NCBI GenBank assembly: GCA_045636025.1
Contig: JAZTWP010000042.1
Coordinates: 1-13,541, forward strand
Source: UBA1081 sp045636025
GTDB taxonomy: Bacteria; Bacillota; Clostridia; Oscillospirales; Acutalibacteraceae
DNA: 13,541 nucleotides
Reading direction: 5' to 3'
Under the pieces are notes generated by a model that saw only the letters and a program-made list of their open reading frames with translations, did not search any database and had not been told where the DNA came from. Positions 6,330-13,540 of this stretch are shown in pieces. The position numbers and the translations under genes are program-made. The first letter of the stretch is position 1, and each line of letters starts with the position of its first letter.

Positions 6330-7838
6330 ATGAAAAAAATTATAAAATCAATTTTTTGCATATGTCTGGCAATAAGTTTTGCATTCTCATTTGCGGGTTG
6401 CTTAAAGGAAGAAGAGCCTGAAGTTGACGCTGCTGATGTCAACAAGCCGGAAGAAGCTGAAGAAATTGCTCTTTCTGCTGAAATAGAAATTTATTATCTT
6501 CTTTCGTTTTATTCCACATATAATATGTCACAGAGTTATGATTCAACATACGGTGCAGGTTACGGAAAAATGCTCACCGGTTACGATGCTTCACTCTCTC
6601 CTTCTGAACAGAATACAAAAAACAAAAACGGTGAAACAGTACCGTTTACAGAGTATTTTTATGAAGATGCAATATCAAGAGCAGCATATGTAAAACATTA
6701 TTATCAGCTTGCTGTTGATTCAGAAATTGAGCTTTCTGATAAAAATGAAGTTAATAACAGAATTGCCGAGTTCAAAAGCTGCAGTATAATAAAAGATTGG
6801 ATTGAAGATGAAAAAATTTCATCAGAACTTCTCAGAAAAATTGCAGAAGAGCAGATTTATGCAGAACTGTATGAACAGTTTGTTTATGATCAGTGCGGTG
6901 ATTCTGTTGCTGAAATAGAAAAAGTCTATAATGAAAACAAGACAGATTATGACGTTGTTTCTTTCAGATGGTTCTCAATCGATATTTTAAGCACAGCTGT
7001 AAATGGTGTTTATTCGGAAGAAGCTCAGGCTAAGGCTTTCATCGAAAAGGTTAAGTCAGAAAGCAACTACACTCAGGAAACATTCAAGAAAGTTGTTCTT
7101 GAAACCATTGGAGAGAACAGTGCTGATTATAGTGTGTATCAGAACGACAAAGCAACTCTTCTTGAAAAGACAGATAAAAGCGATGTTGAAAGCAATGTAA
7201 GTAAAGATGCAGCTGACTGGCTTTTTGAAACAGACTATAACGGAAATTATATCAGACAATCAGGTGAACTTAAATATTTTGTCAGCGCAGATAAAGAAGA
7301 TGTTTACATTCTTTTTGTCACAGGAATTCCGTATCGCGATGAAACAAAGCTAACTGAAGTACGTCATATTTTGCTTGAAGACTCAACATATGCAGAAGCA
7401 CAGACAATTCTTGACGATTATTATTCAGAAGCAGGAAACGGTGTTGATGAAGATTATTTTATTGAACTTGTTGCTTTGTATTCAGATGATGGCGGATCAA
7501 AAGATTCAGGCGGTCTGATTTCTTATATGATAAATGACGGTCAGTATATTTCTGCGTTTGAGGACTGGGTTTTTGCAGAAGGTGATTATTCAGGAGAAAG
7601 CAGAGAATACGGATCTGTAGGTATTGTTGAATCTGAATACGGTTATCATATTATGTTCTTTGTAGGCTGTGATGAATATCCCGTTTGGTATGAAAATATC
7701 CGTGGCGAGTTGTATGATGCTGAGTTGGGAAAAATGATTGCCGATATTGATGTTCAGGAGCTTATCGGCAAAGAAATTGATGCAGACACAAAAGAAAGCA
7801 TTATGGAAAATTGCATTGACGCAATTGAAAAAATGTAG
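6330..7838 (+). CDS. Parvulin-domain (PrsA/SurA-like) foldase lipoprotein
   Basis: This 502-residue lipoprotein starts with a short signal peptide ending in the lipobox FAGC, so Cys24 should be lipidated and the protein anchored on the outer face of the membrane. Residues about 45-330 form a helical, strongly acidic chaperone-like region with SurA/PrsA-type spacing. Residues about 340-447 match a parvulin peptidyl-prolyl isomerase: VRHILL (344-349), an FIELVALYSDDGGSKDSGGL block (377-396), and GYHIM (438-442), giving both conserved histidines, His346 and His440. The family folds secreted proteins after Sec export. The protein is longer than typical PrsA (about 290), mainly in the N-terminal part. 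AAAAGGTG at 6314-6321 supports the start. It is probably single-gene; no canonical terminator follows, only an inverted repeat without a T-tract. Confidence 0.85.
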   Translation: MKKIIKSIFCICLAISFAFSFAGCLKEEEPEVDAADVNKPEEAEEIALSAEIEIYYLLSFYSTYNMSQSYDSTYGAGYGKMLTGYDASLSPSEQNTKNKNGETVPFTEYFYEDAISRAAYVKHYYQLAVDSEIELSDKNEVNNRIAEFKSCSIIKDWIEDEKISSELLRKIAEEQIYAELYEQFVYDQCGDSVAEIEKVYNENKTDYDVVSFRWFSIDILSTAVNGVYSEEAQAKAFIEKVKSESNYTQETFKKVVLETIGENSADYSVYQNDKATLLEKTDKSDVESNVSKDAADWLFETDYNGNYIRQSGELKYFVSADKEDVYILFVTGIPYRDETKLTEVRHILLEDSTYAEAQTILDDYYSEAGNGVDEDYFIELVALYSDDGGSKDSGGLISYMINDGQYISAFEDWVFAEGDYSGESREYGSVGIVESEYGYHIMFFVGCDEYPVWYENIRGELYDAELGKMIADIDVQELIGKEIDADTKESIMENCIDAIEKM

Positions 7839-7847
7839 CAACTGAAT

Positions 7848-7878
7848 GTTCATAAAACCCTTGTTTTATCTTATGAAC
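7848..7878. promoter_or_regulatory. Inverted repeat GTTCATAA-N15-TTATGAAC over a promoter
   Basis: GTTCATAA (7848-7855) and TTATGAAC (7871-7878) are perfect inverted repeats. The right arm lies in the spacer between the -35 and -10 of the next gene, and the -35 itself lies between the arms. This placement suits a repressor operator. It could alternatively be a weak 3' hairpin for the foldase mRNA, but no T-tract follows it. Confidence 0.45.
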
Positions 7879-7889
7879 CGTGCTAAAAT
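7861..7889 (+). promoter_or_regulatory. Promoter of the NAT_N/GNAT_C-like gene
   Basis: TTGTTT (7861-7866), a 17-bp spacer, and TGC TAAAAT (7881-7889) make an extended -10 promoter. The start point would be near 7896. The AGAGGTG ribosome binding site (7908-7914) lies five bases before the ATG at 7920. Confidence 0.7.
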
Positions 7890-7919
7890 AAATCATCACT
7901 ATTTAACAGAGGTGCTGTT

Positions 7920-8885
7920 ATGAAAAACTACAATCACGCATTACTTGTTATGGAAAAGCATGACTATCCCGCAGAAGCAAGGGAAGTCATTATCCGTACA
8001 GAAGAAAAAATCCTTGCCGACGAAAAGGCAAACAAGATATATGAATCAATGTACAGAGCTTACTGGCTTAAAAACCGTAATTTTGGTGACTTTGGTGACA
8101 AGGTTGAAGCTCTCGCTGAGCTTATCGGTGAAAGCAAGTACACTGTAAATTTTGTTCTGCTTCTCAACTGTACAAAGCCTCTTCTTGCAAAGTACAGAAA
8201 AGAAAAGGTTGATGAAGAAATCTACTGGAGAAGCGTTCTGGACCTTAAATCAAAGATGATTGAGTGTAAAGAGAACTACGATGTATGGGGTACTTTCGTT
8301 GAAGGCTGGTTCAAAGGCTTTTATGAAATGAACCGTTTTGCTCTTGGCAGACTTCAGTTTGAAAATTCAGATTTCTGGTGCGATATGTACATCAAAAACG
8401 GTGTAGAACTTTATGACAGTGATTTTGTTGTAGGTATGCACATTCCCTCAAATCAGGGACCTCTTACATACGAAGCAAGACTTGATGCTTACAGAAGAGC
8501 TCACGCATTTTTCAAAAATAAATTCAAAGATCCCAGATACGGCGTTTTCTGCTGTAACTCATGGCTTCTTTATCCCGACAACATCAACATTTTGCCCGAA
8601 AAGTCAAACATCAGTGACTTCCTCCTTGACTTTGAACCCCTTGAAATCAAGTGGACATATGATTTCGGTGATCAGTGGAGAGTTTTCGGTGTGAAGAACA
8701 ACAGAAAGCCCCTTGATGAGCTTCCTCAGGATACAAGTATGCAAAGAGCCTATGTTGAGTGGTTCAGAAAGGGTAAAAAGTCCGGTCACGCATACGGTAT
8801 CGTTATTTATGACAGCGAAACAGATACAATTCTCACAAGACAGAACAGAGAAGAATTTATAAAGACATACTGTTACGAAAAATAA
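7920..8885 (+). CDS. NAT_N/GNAT_C-like acyltransferase-family protein (DUF5596 type)
   Basis: This 321-residue soluble protein has no signal peptide or membrane segment. Its motif order resembles Firmicutes proteins built from an N-terminal acyltransferase-like domain (NAT_N) and a divergent GNAT-like C-terminal domain (GNAT_C). Recognisable points are WGTFVEGWFKG (123-133), the hallmark GRLQFE (143-148), HIPSNQGPLTYEA (174-186), CCNSWLLYP (211-219) and LPEKSNISDF (225-234). No function is firmly established for the family, and the acyl donor and target are unknown, so the enzymatic role is inferred from fold assignment only. The gene stands alone between its own promoter and a strong terminator. 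No neighbour indicates a pathway. The assignment comes from remembered motif patterns rather than an alignment. Confidence 0.7.
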   Translation: MKNYNHALLVMEKHDYPAEAREVIIRTEEKILADEKANKIYESMYRAYWLKNRNFGDFGDKVEALAELIGESKYTVNFVLLLNCTKPLLAKYRKEKVDEEIYWRSVLDLKSKMIECKENYDVWGTFVEGWFKGFYEMNRFALGRLQFENSDFWCDMYIKNGVELYDSDFVVGMHIPSNQGPLTYEARLDAYRRAHAFFKNKFKDPRYGVFCCNSWLLYPDNINILPEKSNISDFLLDFEPLEIKWTYDFGDQWRVFGVKNNRKPLDELPQDTSMQRAYVEWFRKGKKSGHAYGIVIYDSETDTILTRQNREEFIKTYCYEK

Positions 8886-8891
8886 TATACG

Positions 8892-8918
8892 GAAGCCGTG
8901 TTATACGGCTTCTTTTTT
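8892..8918 (+). terminator. Rho-independent terminator after the NAT_N/GNAT_C-like gene
   Basis: GAAGCCGT (8892-8899) and ACGGCTTC (8905-8912) form a perfect 8-bp stem with a GTTAT loop, followed by six T (8913-8918). It lies four bases after the stop codon. Confidence 0.94.
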
Positions 8919-8922
8919 GTAA

Positions 8923-9003
8923 ACAATGTATAATGTACAATTTACAATTAATCAGTTATTGCAACAATGGCTGTTCCTGCAAACATTGTACATTGTAAAT
9001 TGT
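8923..9003. repeat. AT-rich intergenic inverted repeat element
   Basis: The gap between terminator and ddh promoter holds no gene. ACAATTTACAAT (8937-8948) is exactly complementary to ATTGTAAATTGT (8992-9003), and ACAATGTA (8923-8930) to TACATTGT (8989-8996), around a less AT-rich centre. Both arms are built from repeating TGTACAAT/TTACAATTAAT units, so several pairing registers are possible. AATGTACAATTTACAATTAAT-like sequences are common dispersed intergenic elements in clostridial genomes; whether this copy is mobile is not known. No transposase is present. Confidence 0.6.
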
Positions 9004-9042
9004 TAATTAGTTCGCTAAATTATTGTTTTTCTGAATTTTGTC

Positions 9043-9071
9043 TTGCATTTCGGAAAACACTGTAATATAAT
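9043..9071 (+). promoter_or_regulatory. Promoter of ddh
   Basis: TTGCAT (9043-9048) and a perfect TATAAT (9066-9071) are 17 bp apart. The start point would be near 9078, leaving about 25 nt of leader with AGGTGAT as the ribosome binding site. There is no room for a lysine riboswitch between start point and gene. Confidence 0.78.
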
Positions 9072-9102
9072 TTTACTATATTTTTTTTGATAGGTGATAT
9101 AA

Positions 9103-10083
9103 ATGATTAAAGTTGCAATCGCAGGTTACGGCAATCTCGGCAGAGGTGTTGAAAGTGCCGTTTCCAAGTGTGCAGATATGGAGCTTGTTGCTCTTTTTAC
9201 AAGAAGAAATCCTGCAGATGTTAAAACTGTTTCTGATGTTCCCGTTTACGGTATGGAAAAGGCTAAGGAAATGGCAGACGAAATAGATGTTATGATTCTT
9301 TGCGGTGGCTCAGCGAAAGACCTTCCCGAGCAGACTCCCGCAATGGCAAAGTATTTCAATGTTGTTGACTCATTTGACACACATGCAAGAATTCCCGAAC
9401 ATTTTGCTGCTGTTGATGCAGTATGCAAAGAGAGCGGAAAAGTCGGTATTATTTCAATCGGCTGGGATCCCGGTCTGTTTTCACTCAACCGTATGCTCGG
9501 TCAGGCAATTCTGCCCTGCGGTAATGATTACACATTCTGGGGCAAGGGTGTAAGTCAGGGACACTCTGATGCAATCAGAAGAATTGCAGGTGTCAAGGAT
9601 GCAAGACAGTATACTATTCCCGTTGAAGAAGCTCTCACAAGTGTAAGAAACGGTGAAAATCCCGAACTTACAACACGTCAGAAGCACACAAGAGAATGTT
9701 TTGTTGTTGCTGAAGATGGTGCAGACCTTAAAGCGATTGAAGAACAGATTGTGACAATGCCTAACTACTTTGCTGATTATGACACAACAGTTCATTTCAT
9801 CAGCGAAGAGGAGCTTATGAGAGACCACAAGGGTATTCCTCACGGCGGTATGGTTTTCAGAACAGGCACAACGGGCTTTAATAATGAAAACAAACACGTT
9901 GTAGAGTTCAAACTTACTCTTGATTCAAACCCTGAATTCACATCAAGTGTTCTTGTGGCTTATGCAAGAGCTGCATACAGACTTGCAAAAGAGGGTAACT
10001 GCGGATGTAAAACAATTTTTGATATTGCACCTGCATATATCCACCCTGCATCTCCCGAAGAACTCAGAAAGAATCTGCTGTAA
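9103..10083 (+). CDS. ddh: meso-Diaminopimelate D-dehydrogenase
   Basis: This 326-residue cytosolic enzyme makes meso-2,6-diaminopimelate in one NADPH-dependent reductive amination of tetrahydrodipicolinate, supplying peptidoglycan cross-linking and lysine. Its length matches the family (about 320-326). The N-terminal Rossmann motif GYGNLGRG is at residues 8-15, with Arg34-Arg35 after the second strand fitting NADP(H). The family hallmarks GWDPGLFS (120-127) and GKGVSQGHSDA (147-157) frame the substrate pocket, and HGGMVFRTGTTG (247-258) follows in the dimerisation and substrate domain. AGGTG at 9092-9096 supports the ATG. It is a single-gene unit, convergent with trpB and sharing its terminator. 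Its presence means the organism has the dehydrogenase branch of lysine synthesis; other lysine genes are not in the window. Confidence 0.96.
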   Translation: MIKVAIAGYGNLGRGVESAVSKCADMELVALFTRRNPADVKTVSDVPVYGMEKAKEMADEIDVMILCGGSAKDLPEQTPAMAKYFNVVDSFDTHARIPEHFAAVDAVCKESGKVGIISIGWDPGLFSLNRMLGQAILPCGNDYTFWGKGVSQGHSDAIRRIAGVKDARQYTIPVEEALTSVRNGENPELTTRQKHTRECFVVAEDGADLKAIEEQIVTMPNYFADYDTTVHFISEEELMRDHKGIPHGGMVFRTGTTGFNNENKHVVEFKLTLDSNPEFTSSVLVAYARAAYRLAKEGNCGCKTIFDIAPAYIHPASPEELRKNLL

Positions 10084-10089
10084 TAAAAA

Positions 10090-10127
10090 AAGACTGCAAG
10101 AACGAAATCTTGCAGTCTTATTTTTTT
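10090..10127. terminator. Bidirectional terminator shared by ddh and trpB
   Basis: AAGACTGCAAGA (10090-10101) and TCTTGCAGTCTT (10108-10119) form a perfect 12-bp stem with an ACGAAA loop. TTTTTTT (10121-10127) serves the plus strand, and the A-run at 10084-10091 gives a T-tract for the minus strand. The trpB stop codon (complement of 10126-10128) overlaps the end of the plus-strand T-tract. Confidence 0.95.
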
Positions 10128-11346
10128 ATCTCATACCGAAGTTTTCGATAACGTAGTCCATGTCTTTATCGCCTCTGCCTGAGAGGTTGATAAGTACTGA
10201 GCCGTGGTCCATTCTCTGAGCGAGCTTCATGCCGTATGCAACTGCATGTGAGCTCTCAATTGCGGGGATGATACCCTCGAGACGGCTGAGTTTGTAGAAT
10301 GCGTCGATTGTTTCTTCGTCATCGATAACGTCATACTTGACTCTGCCGATTTCCTGAAGGAAAGCGTGTTCAGGACCTGATGAAGGATAGTCAAGACCTG
10401 ATGCAACGGAGTAAACGGGAGCAGGTTCACCGTTTTCATCCTTAAGCATAATTGAGTTGAAGCCGTGCATAATGCCCTCTGTACCGTATTTAAGGCTTGC
10501 AGCGTGGTCACCGAGTTTGGGACCTCTGCCGAGAGGTTCGATACCGTAAATGTCTACGGGGTCATTGAGGAATCCTGCAAAAAGACCTGCAGCATTTGAA
10601 CCGCCGCCTACACAGGCAACAATTGCATTGGGAAGATGACCTGTCATTTCAATGAACTGGTCTCTTGCTTCAATACCTACAACGCTCTGGAAGTCACGGA
10701 CCATCATGGGGAAGGGATGGGGGCCGAGAACTGAGCCGATGCAGTAGATTGAATCGTTGTATTCCTTGCTGTATGCATCAAAAGCTGCGTCAACAGCTTC
10801 CTTGAGTGTCTGAAGACCGTGAGTTACTTCAACAACGTTTGCACCTAAGATCTTCATTCTTGCAACGTTGGGCGCCTGCTTCTTGATGTCAACAGAACCC
10901 ATATAGATATCACATTCAAGACCGAAGTATGCTGCAGCAGTTGCAAGAGCAACACCATGCTGGCCTGCGCCTGTTTCTGCAATAACTTTTTTCTTGCCCA
11001 TATACTTTGCAAGAAGAGCTTCACCCATACAATGGTTGAGCTTGTGAGCACCTGAATGGTTAAGGTCTTCACGCTTTGCATAAAGCTGTACCTTGCCGCC
11101 GAGTGCATCTGAAAGCCTTTCAAGATGTGTAACGGGAGTAGGTCTGCCCTGGAATTCCTTTCTGATTCTGCGAAGCTCTGCAATGAACTTTCTTGACTGA
11201 CAGATTGAGTAATAAGCTTCTGTGATTTCAGCCATAGCAGCTTTTAATTTGTCGTCAATATAAACTCCGCCGTATTTACCGAAGTAACCTTTTTTGTCAG
11301 GATAATTGTTAAAATATGTTTCAAAATCAACGCCGTTAAGATTCAT
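10126..11346 (-). CDS. trpB: Tryptophan synthase beta chain (TrpB1 type)
   Basis: This 406-residue PLP enzyme condenses indole with L-serine to give tryptophan, normally as the beta subunit with TrpA. Motifs are complete: GGVYI near the N-terminus, GRPTPV (67-72), KREDLNHSGAHKLNH (91-105) with Lys102 binding PLP, AETGAGQHG (123-131) with catalytic Glu124, the phosphate cup GGGSNA (247-252) and SGRGDKD (389-395) with Ser389 near the pyridine nitrogen. Length and motif set fit TrpB1 rather than the longer TrpB2. GGAGG (complement of 11357-11361) lies 10 bases before the ATG. No other trp gene is adjacent: downstream is a terminator and upstream a T-box leader, so it is a single-gene unit. It may partner a distant TrpA or salvage indole. 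Expression should rise when tRNA-Trp is uncharged. Confidence 0.96.
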   Translation of the reverse strand: MNLNGVDFETYFNNYPDKKGYFGKYGGVYIDDKLKAAMAEITEAYYSICQSRKFIAELRRIRKEFQGRPTPVTHLERLSDALGGKVQLYAKREDLNHSGAHKLNHCMGEALLAKYMGKKKVIAETGAGQHGVALATAAAYFGLECDIYMGSVDIKKQAPNVARMKILGANVVEVTHGLQTLKEAVDAAFDAYSKEYNDSIYCIGSVLGPHPFPMMVRDFQSVVGIEARDQFIEMTGHLPNAIVACVGGGSNAAGLFAGFLNDPVDIYGIEPLGRGPKLGDHAASLKYGTEGIMHGFNSIMLKDENGEPAPVYSVASGLDYPSSGPEHAFLQEIGRVKYDVIDDEETIDAFYKLSRLEGIIPAIESSHAVAYGMKLAQRMDHGSVLINLSGRGDKDMDYVIENFGMR

Positions 11347-11373
11347 AATAAAAAAACCTCCGTTTATAAATAT

Positions 11374-11410
11374 AAAAAGTCCTTAACAGAAATTGCTTTC
11401 TGTCAAGGAC
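11374..11410 (-). terminator. Leader (attenuator) terminator of the trpB T-box
   Basis: On the minus strand GTCCTTGACAGA (11410-11399) pairs with TCTGTTAAGGAC (11390-11379) with one internal mismatch, and TTTTT follows (11378-11374). The 5' arm contains CCTT, which can instead pair with the AAGG of the T-box sequence to form the antiterminator, so read-through depends on uncharged tRNA. Confidence 0.92.
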
Positions 11411-11633
11411 GAATAAAAAGCTTATCCGCGGTGCCACCTTGATTTACGGATTGACCGTACTCTTACGGGATACCATCATATCCCTGACAACTGACGTGTG
11501 CCTGACGTTGCAGCATTTGACTGCACCCTCCGCGGTCCATTTGACAAATGTTTCTTACCCGATTCTCAGCAACACGGGCTCTCTGTGAAGGCTTATCTGC
11601 CTTTATCTCCGCTTCAACGGTTTGTATTTGATT
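11374..11633 (-). promoter_or_regulatory. Tryptophan T-box riboswitch leader
   Basis: The minus-strand leader of trpB shows all T-box parts. The T-box core GGTGGCACCGCG is the complement of 11427-11438. In Stem I the lower helix GCGG/CCGC and an upper helix GGCAGAT/ATTTGTC enclose a specifier loop whose 3' side reads AAATGGA; this places TGG, the tryptophan codon, at complement 11537-11539 with the conserved following A. CAGAGAG and GCTGAGAATCGGG are the distal Stem I elements. A GGGAT...ATCCC hairpin (11467-11484) lies between Stem I and the antiterminator. The T-box bulge is UGGC, whose C would pair with discriminator base G73, the base in bacterial tRNA-Trp. Uncharged tRNA-Trp should stabilise the antiterminator and switch on trpB. 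The 5' end is placed from the predicted start point. Confidence 0.94.
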
Positions 11634-11639
11634 AAAATA

Positions 11640-11668
11640 ATTATAACACCATAATTTGTGGTTGTCAA
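11640..11668 (-). promoter_or_regulatory. Consensus promoter of the trpB T-box transcript
   Basis: On the minus strand TTGACA (11668-11663) and TATAAT (11645-11640), both perfect, are separated by exactly 17 bp. It lies directly after the GH3 terminator. A fully consensus promoter fits a gene whose control is by premature termination rather than by initiation. Confidence 0.93.
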
Positions 11669-11702
11669 GAAGAAAAATAAAGCAGCCACCGAAGTGACTG
11701 CT
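11669..11702 (-). terminator. Terminator of the GH3 gene with UUCG tetraloop
   Basis: On the minus strand AGCAGTCAC (11702-11694) pairs with GTGGCTGCT (11689-11681) around TTCG, followed by TTATTTTTCTTC. The 20-base hairpin core is identical to the plus-strand terminator at 4406-4425. It begins eight bases after the GH3 stop codon. Confidence 0.9.
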
Positions 11703-11710
11703 TTGAGTTA

Positions 11711-13540
11711 TTAAATTGAGTTGAAGAGATTCTTCATATTCTTAAGAGCATTGCCGATACCTGAAAGGATTTTTCCTGTGCCCTTGAGTGTACCCTGGTC
11801 GTTGAGGATTGTGAGAAGACCGCCTGCCATCTTTTCTGAGAAAACGCCCATACTCATTGACATCATACATCTGATGGGAATCTGAAGAGCCATAGCTTCC
11901 ATCATATCCTTGTTGCCGTCATCAGGCATCATAGCCATAATCTTCATAATGAGTCTGCAGATTTTGCCGCCTGCTCTGCCGCTCATTGAATCTTCAAGAG
12001 TGTTGTTGATTCCGAGGGGCACATTGGGGTCTCTGTGTGTAAGAGGAATGGGTCTGCCGAGAAGAGCTGTAAACTGCTCGTCTGAAACAGCCATAACGTC
12101 TGCACCGTAGTAGCAGGGAGCAACAGTTTTGTAATCAGGAATTTCTGCTGCAACTGTTGATTCAACGTTTACTGTAGCTGTGAGCTTGATATCACGGCTT
12201 GATGCACCTGCAAGTACTTCAAAAGCACCTGTTTCAACATGCCAGTCGTGAATATTTACGTTGTAATATGCAAATGCACGCTTGTCAAGTGTGATTGAAA
12301 CTTCCTTTTCTTCGCCTGCTTCAAGGAAAACCTTGCTGAAGCCTTTGAGTTCCTTTTCGGGACGGAAGATTGTTGCATCAACATCTTTTACATAAACCTG
12401 AGCAATTTCAGCACCTGCAACTGCACCTGTATTCTTGACTTTGAATGATACTGTTACTGTGTCTGTATCCTTGATGCTGTCTGCTGAAAGCTTCATATCT
12501 GAATACTCGAAGCTTGTGTATGAAAGACCGTAGCCGAAGGGGAAGAGAACATCTTTCTTTGCAGTGTCAAAATATCTGTAACCTACATAGATGCCTTCAC
12601 GGTATTCAACTGTAAGAGGATTGCCTGGGAAGTTAGAAGTTGAAGCTGTTTCTTCAAGTGCTGTTGGGTATGTTTCTGCAAGTTTACCTGAGGGGTTGAC
12701 CTTGCCGAGAAGAATGTCAACAATAGCGCTGCCGCCTGCCTGACCGCCGAGATAACCGTTGAGTACAGCATCAACTTTATCAAGCCAGGGCATTGTAACG
12801 GGACAACCGCCTGAAAGTACAACAATAACCTTTTCGCATACTGCACAAACTGCATCAACAAGAGCATTGTGGCTTTCGGGAAGGCTGATATGCTTTCTGT
12901 CGTTACCTTCTGTTTCGTATGATTCTGTAAGACCAACAAAAAGAACTGCAATATCTGCATTCTTTGCGAGTTCAACAGCTTCTGCAATAAGGTTTTCTGC
13001 AGGCTTATCTGACTTTCTGTCGTATCCGGGAGCATATTCAAGGCTTACACCTTCGTTCATCAGCTCGTCAAATGAGTTGTCAAGCTTTGTGGGGTTGATA
13101 AGTGATGAACCTGCACCCTGATAACGGGGATTCTTTGCCATTTCACCGATAAGAGCAATTTTCTTTGACTTATCAAGGGGAAGAGTGTTGTTTTTATTCT
13201 TGAGAAGAACCATTGATTCGCCTGCAATCTTTCTTGCAAGAGCGTGGTGAGCTTCTTTATCGTAAACATAGTCACGGAGGTTTTCTTTTGACTTGATGAT
13301 GAGGTCAAGAATTCTGTCTACACAAGTGTCAAGAACAGCTTCGTCGAGTTCGCCGTTGTTTACAGCTTCAACGATTTTTGCAGCAGCAATGCCGAATGAT
13401 GTGGGCATTTCGAGATCCTGACCTGCCTTGAGACCGAGAACTTTATCGTTATTTGCGCCCCAGTCTGTTACAACGATGCCTTCAAATCCCCATTCATCAC
13501 GGAGAACATCGTTAAGGAGCCATTTGTGTTCTGCACAGTA
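11711..13540 (-). CDS. Glycoside hydrolase family 3 beta-glycosidase (5' end cut by window)
   Basis: At least 609 residues are visible; the reading frame is open to the right edge, so the N-terminus is missing. An in-frame ATG at 13408-13406 is not the start: the GH3 nucleophile motif GIVVTDWGA lies upstream, with Asp26 of the visible part (codon 13465-13463) as nucleophile. The GH3 C-terminal alpha/beta domain follows (about 105-335), with ETEGNDR containing the likely acid/base Glu211. Then comes the junction PFGYGLSYTSFEY (334-346) and a fibronectin III-like domain (about 350-460). A tail of about 145 residues ends the protein, with a Met-rich stretch at 532-571. GH3 enzymes remove terminal beta-glucose, xylose or related sugars from glycans; the exact sugar cannot be told. 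No signal peptide region is visible, so location is unknown. It ends in its own terminator upstream of trpB. Confidence 0.93.
   Translation of the reverse strand, partial: YCAEHKWLLNDVLRDEWGFEGIVVTDWGANNDKVLGLKAGQDLEMPTSFGIAAAKIVEAVNNGELDEAVLDTCVDRILDLIIKSKENLRDYVYDKEAHHALARKIAGESMVLLKNKNNTLPLDKSKKIALIGEMAKNPRYQGAGSSLINPTKLDNSFDELMNEGVSLEYAPGYDRKSDKPAENLIAEAVELAKNADIAVLFVGLTESYETEGNDRKHISLPESHNALVDAVCAVCEKVIVVLSGGCPVTMPWLDKVDAVLNGYLGGQAGGSAIVDILLGKVNPSGKLAETYPTALEETASTSNFPGNPLTVEYREGIYVGYRYFDTAKKDVLFPFGYGLSYTSFEYSDMKLSADSIKDTDTVTVSFKVKNTGAVAGAEIAQVYVKDVDATIFRPEKELKGFSKVFLEAGEEKEVSITLDKRAFAYYNVNIHDWHVETGAFEVLAGASSRDIKLTATVNVESTVAAEIPDYKTVAPCYYGADVMAVSDEQFTALLGRPIPLTHRDPNVPLGINNTLEDSMSGRAGGKICRLIMKIMAMMPDDGNKDMMEAMALQIPIRCMMSMSMGVFSEKMAGGLLTILNDQGTLKGTGKILSGIGNALKNMKNLFNSI

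Noticed and set aside
9061..9102. Lysine riboswitch upstream of ddh
   Set aside because: The predicted leader is about 25 nt, far too short for a lysine riboswitch, and no conserved core was seen.
10227..11183. Long open frames overlapping trpB in other reading frames
   Set aside because: They lack ribosome binding sites and recognisable domains and lie within a complete, highly conserved gene.
11420..11600. tRNA-like or independent small RNA gene upstream of trpB
   Set aside because: The conserved blocks are fully explained by T-box Stem I, the T-box core and the attenuator.
13406..13408. ATG as the start of the GH3 gene
   Set aside because: The frame stays open upstream to the window edge and encodes the conserved VVTDWGA nucleophile motif, so the gene is cut by the window.
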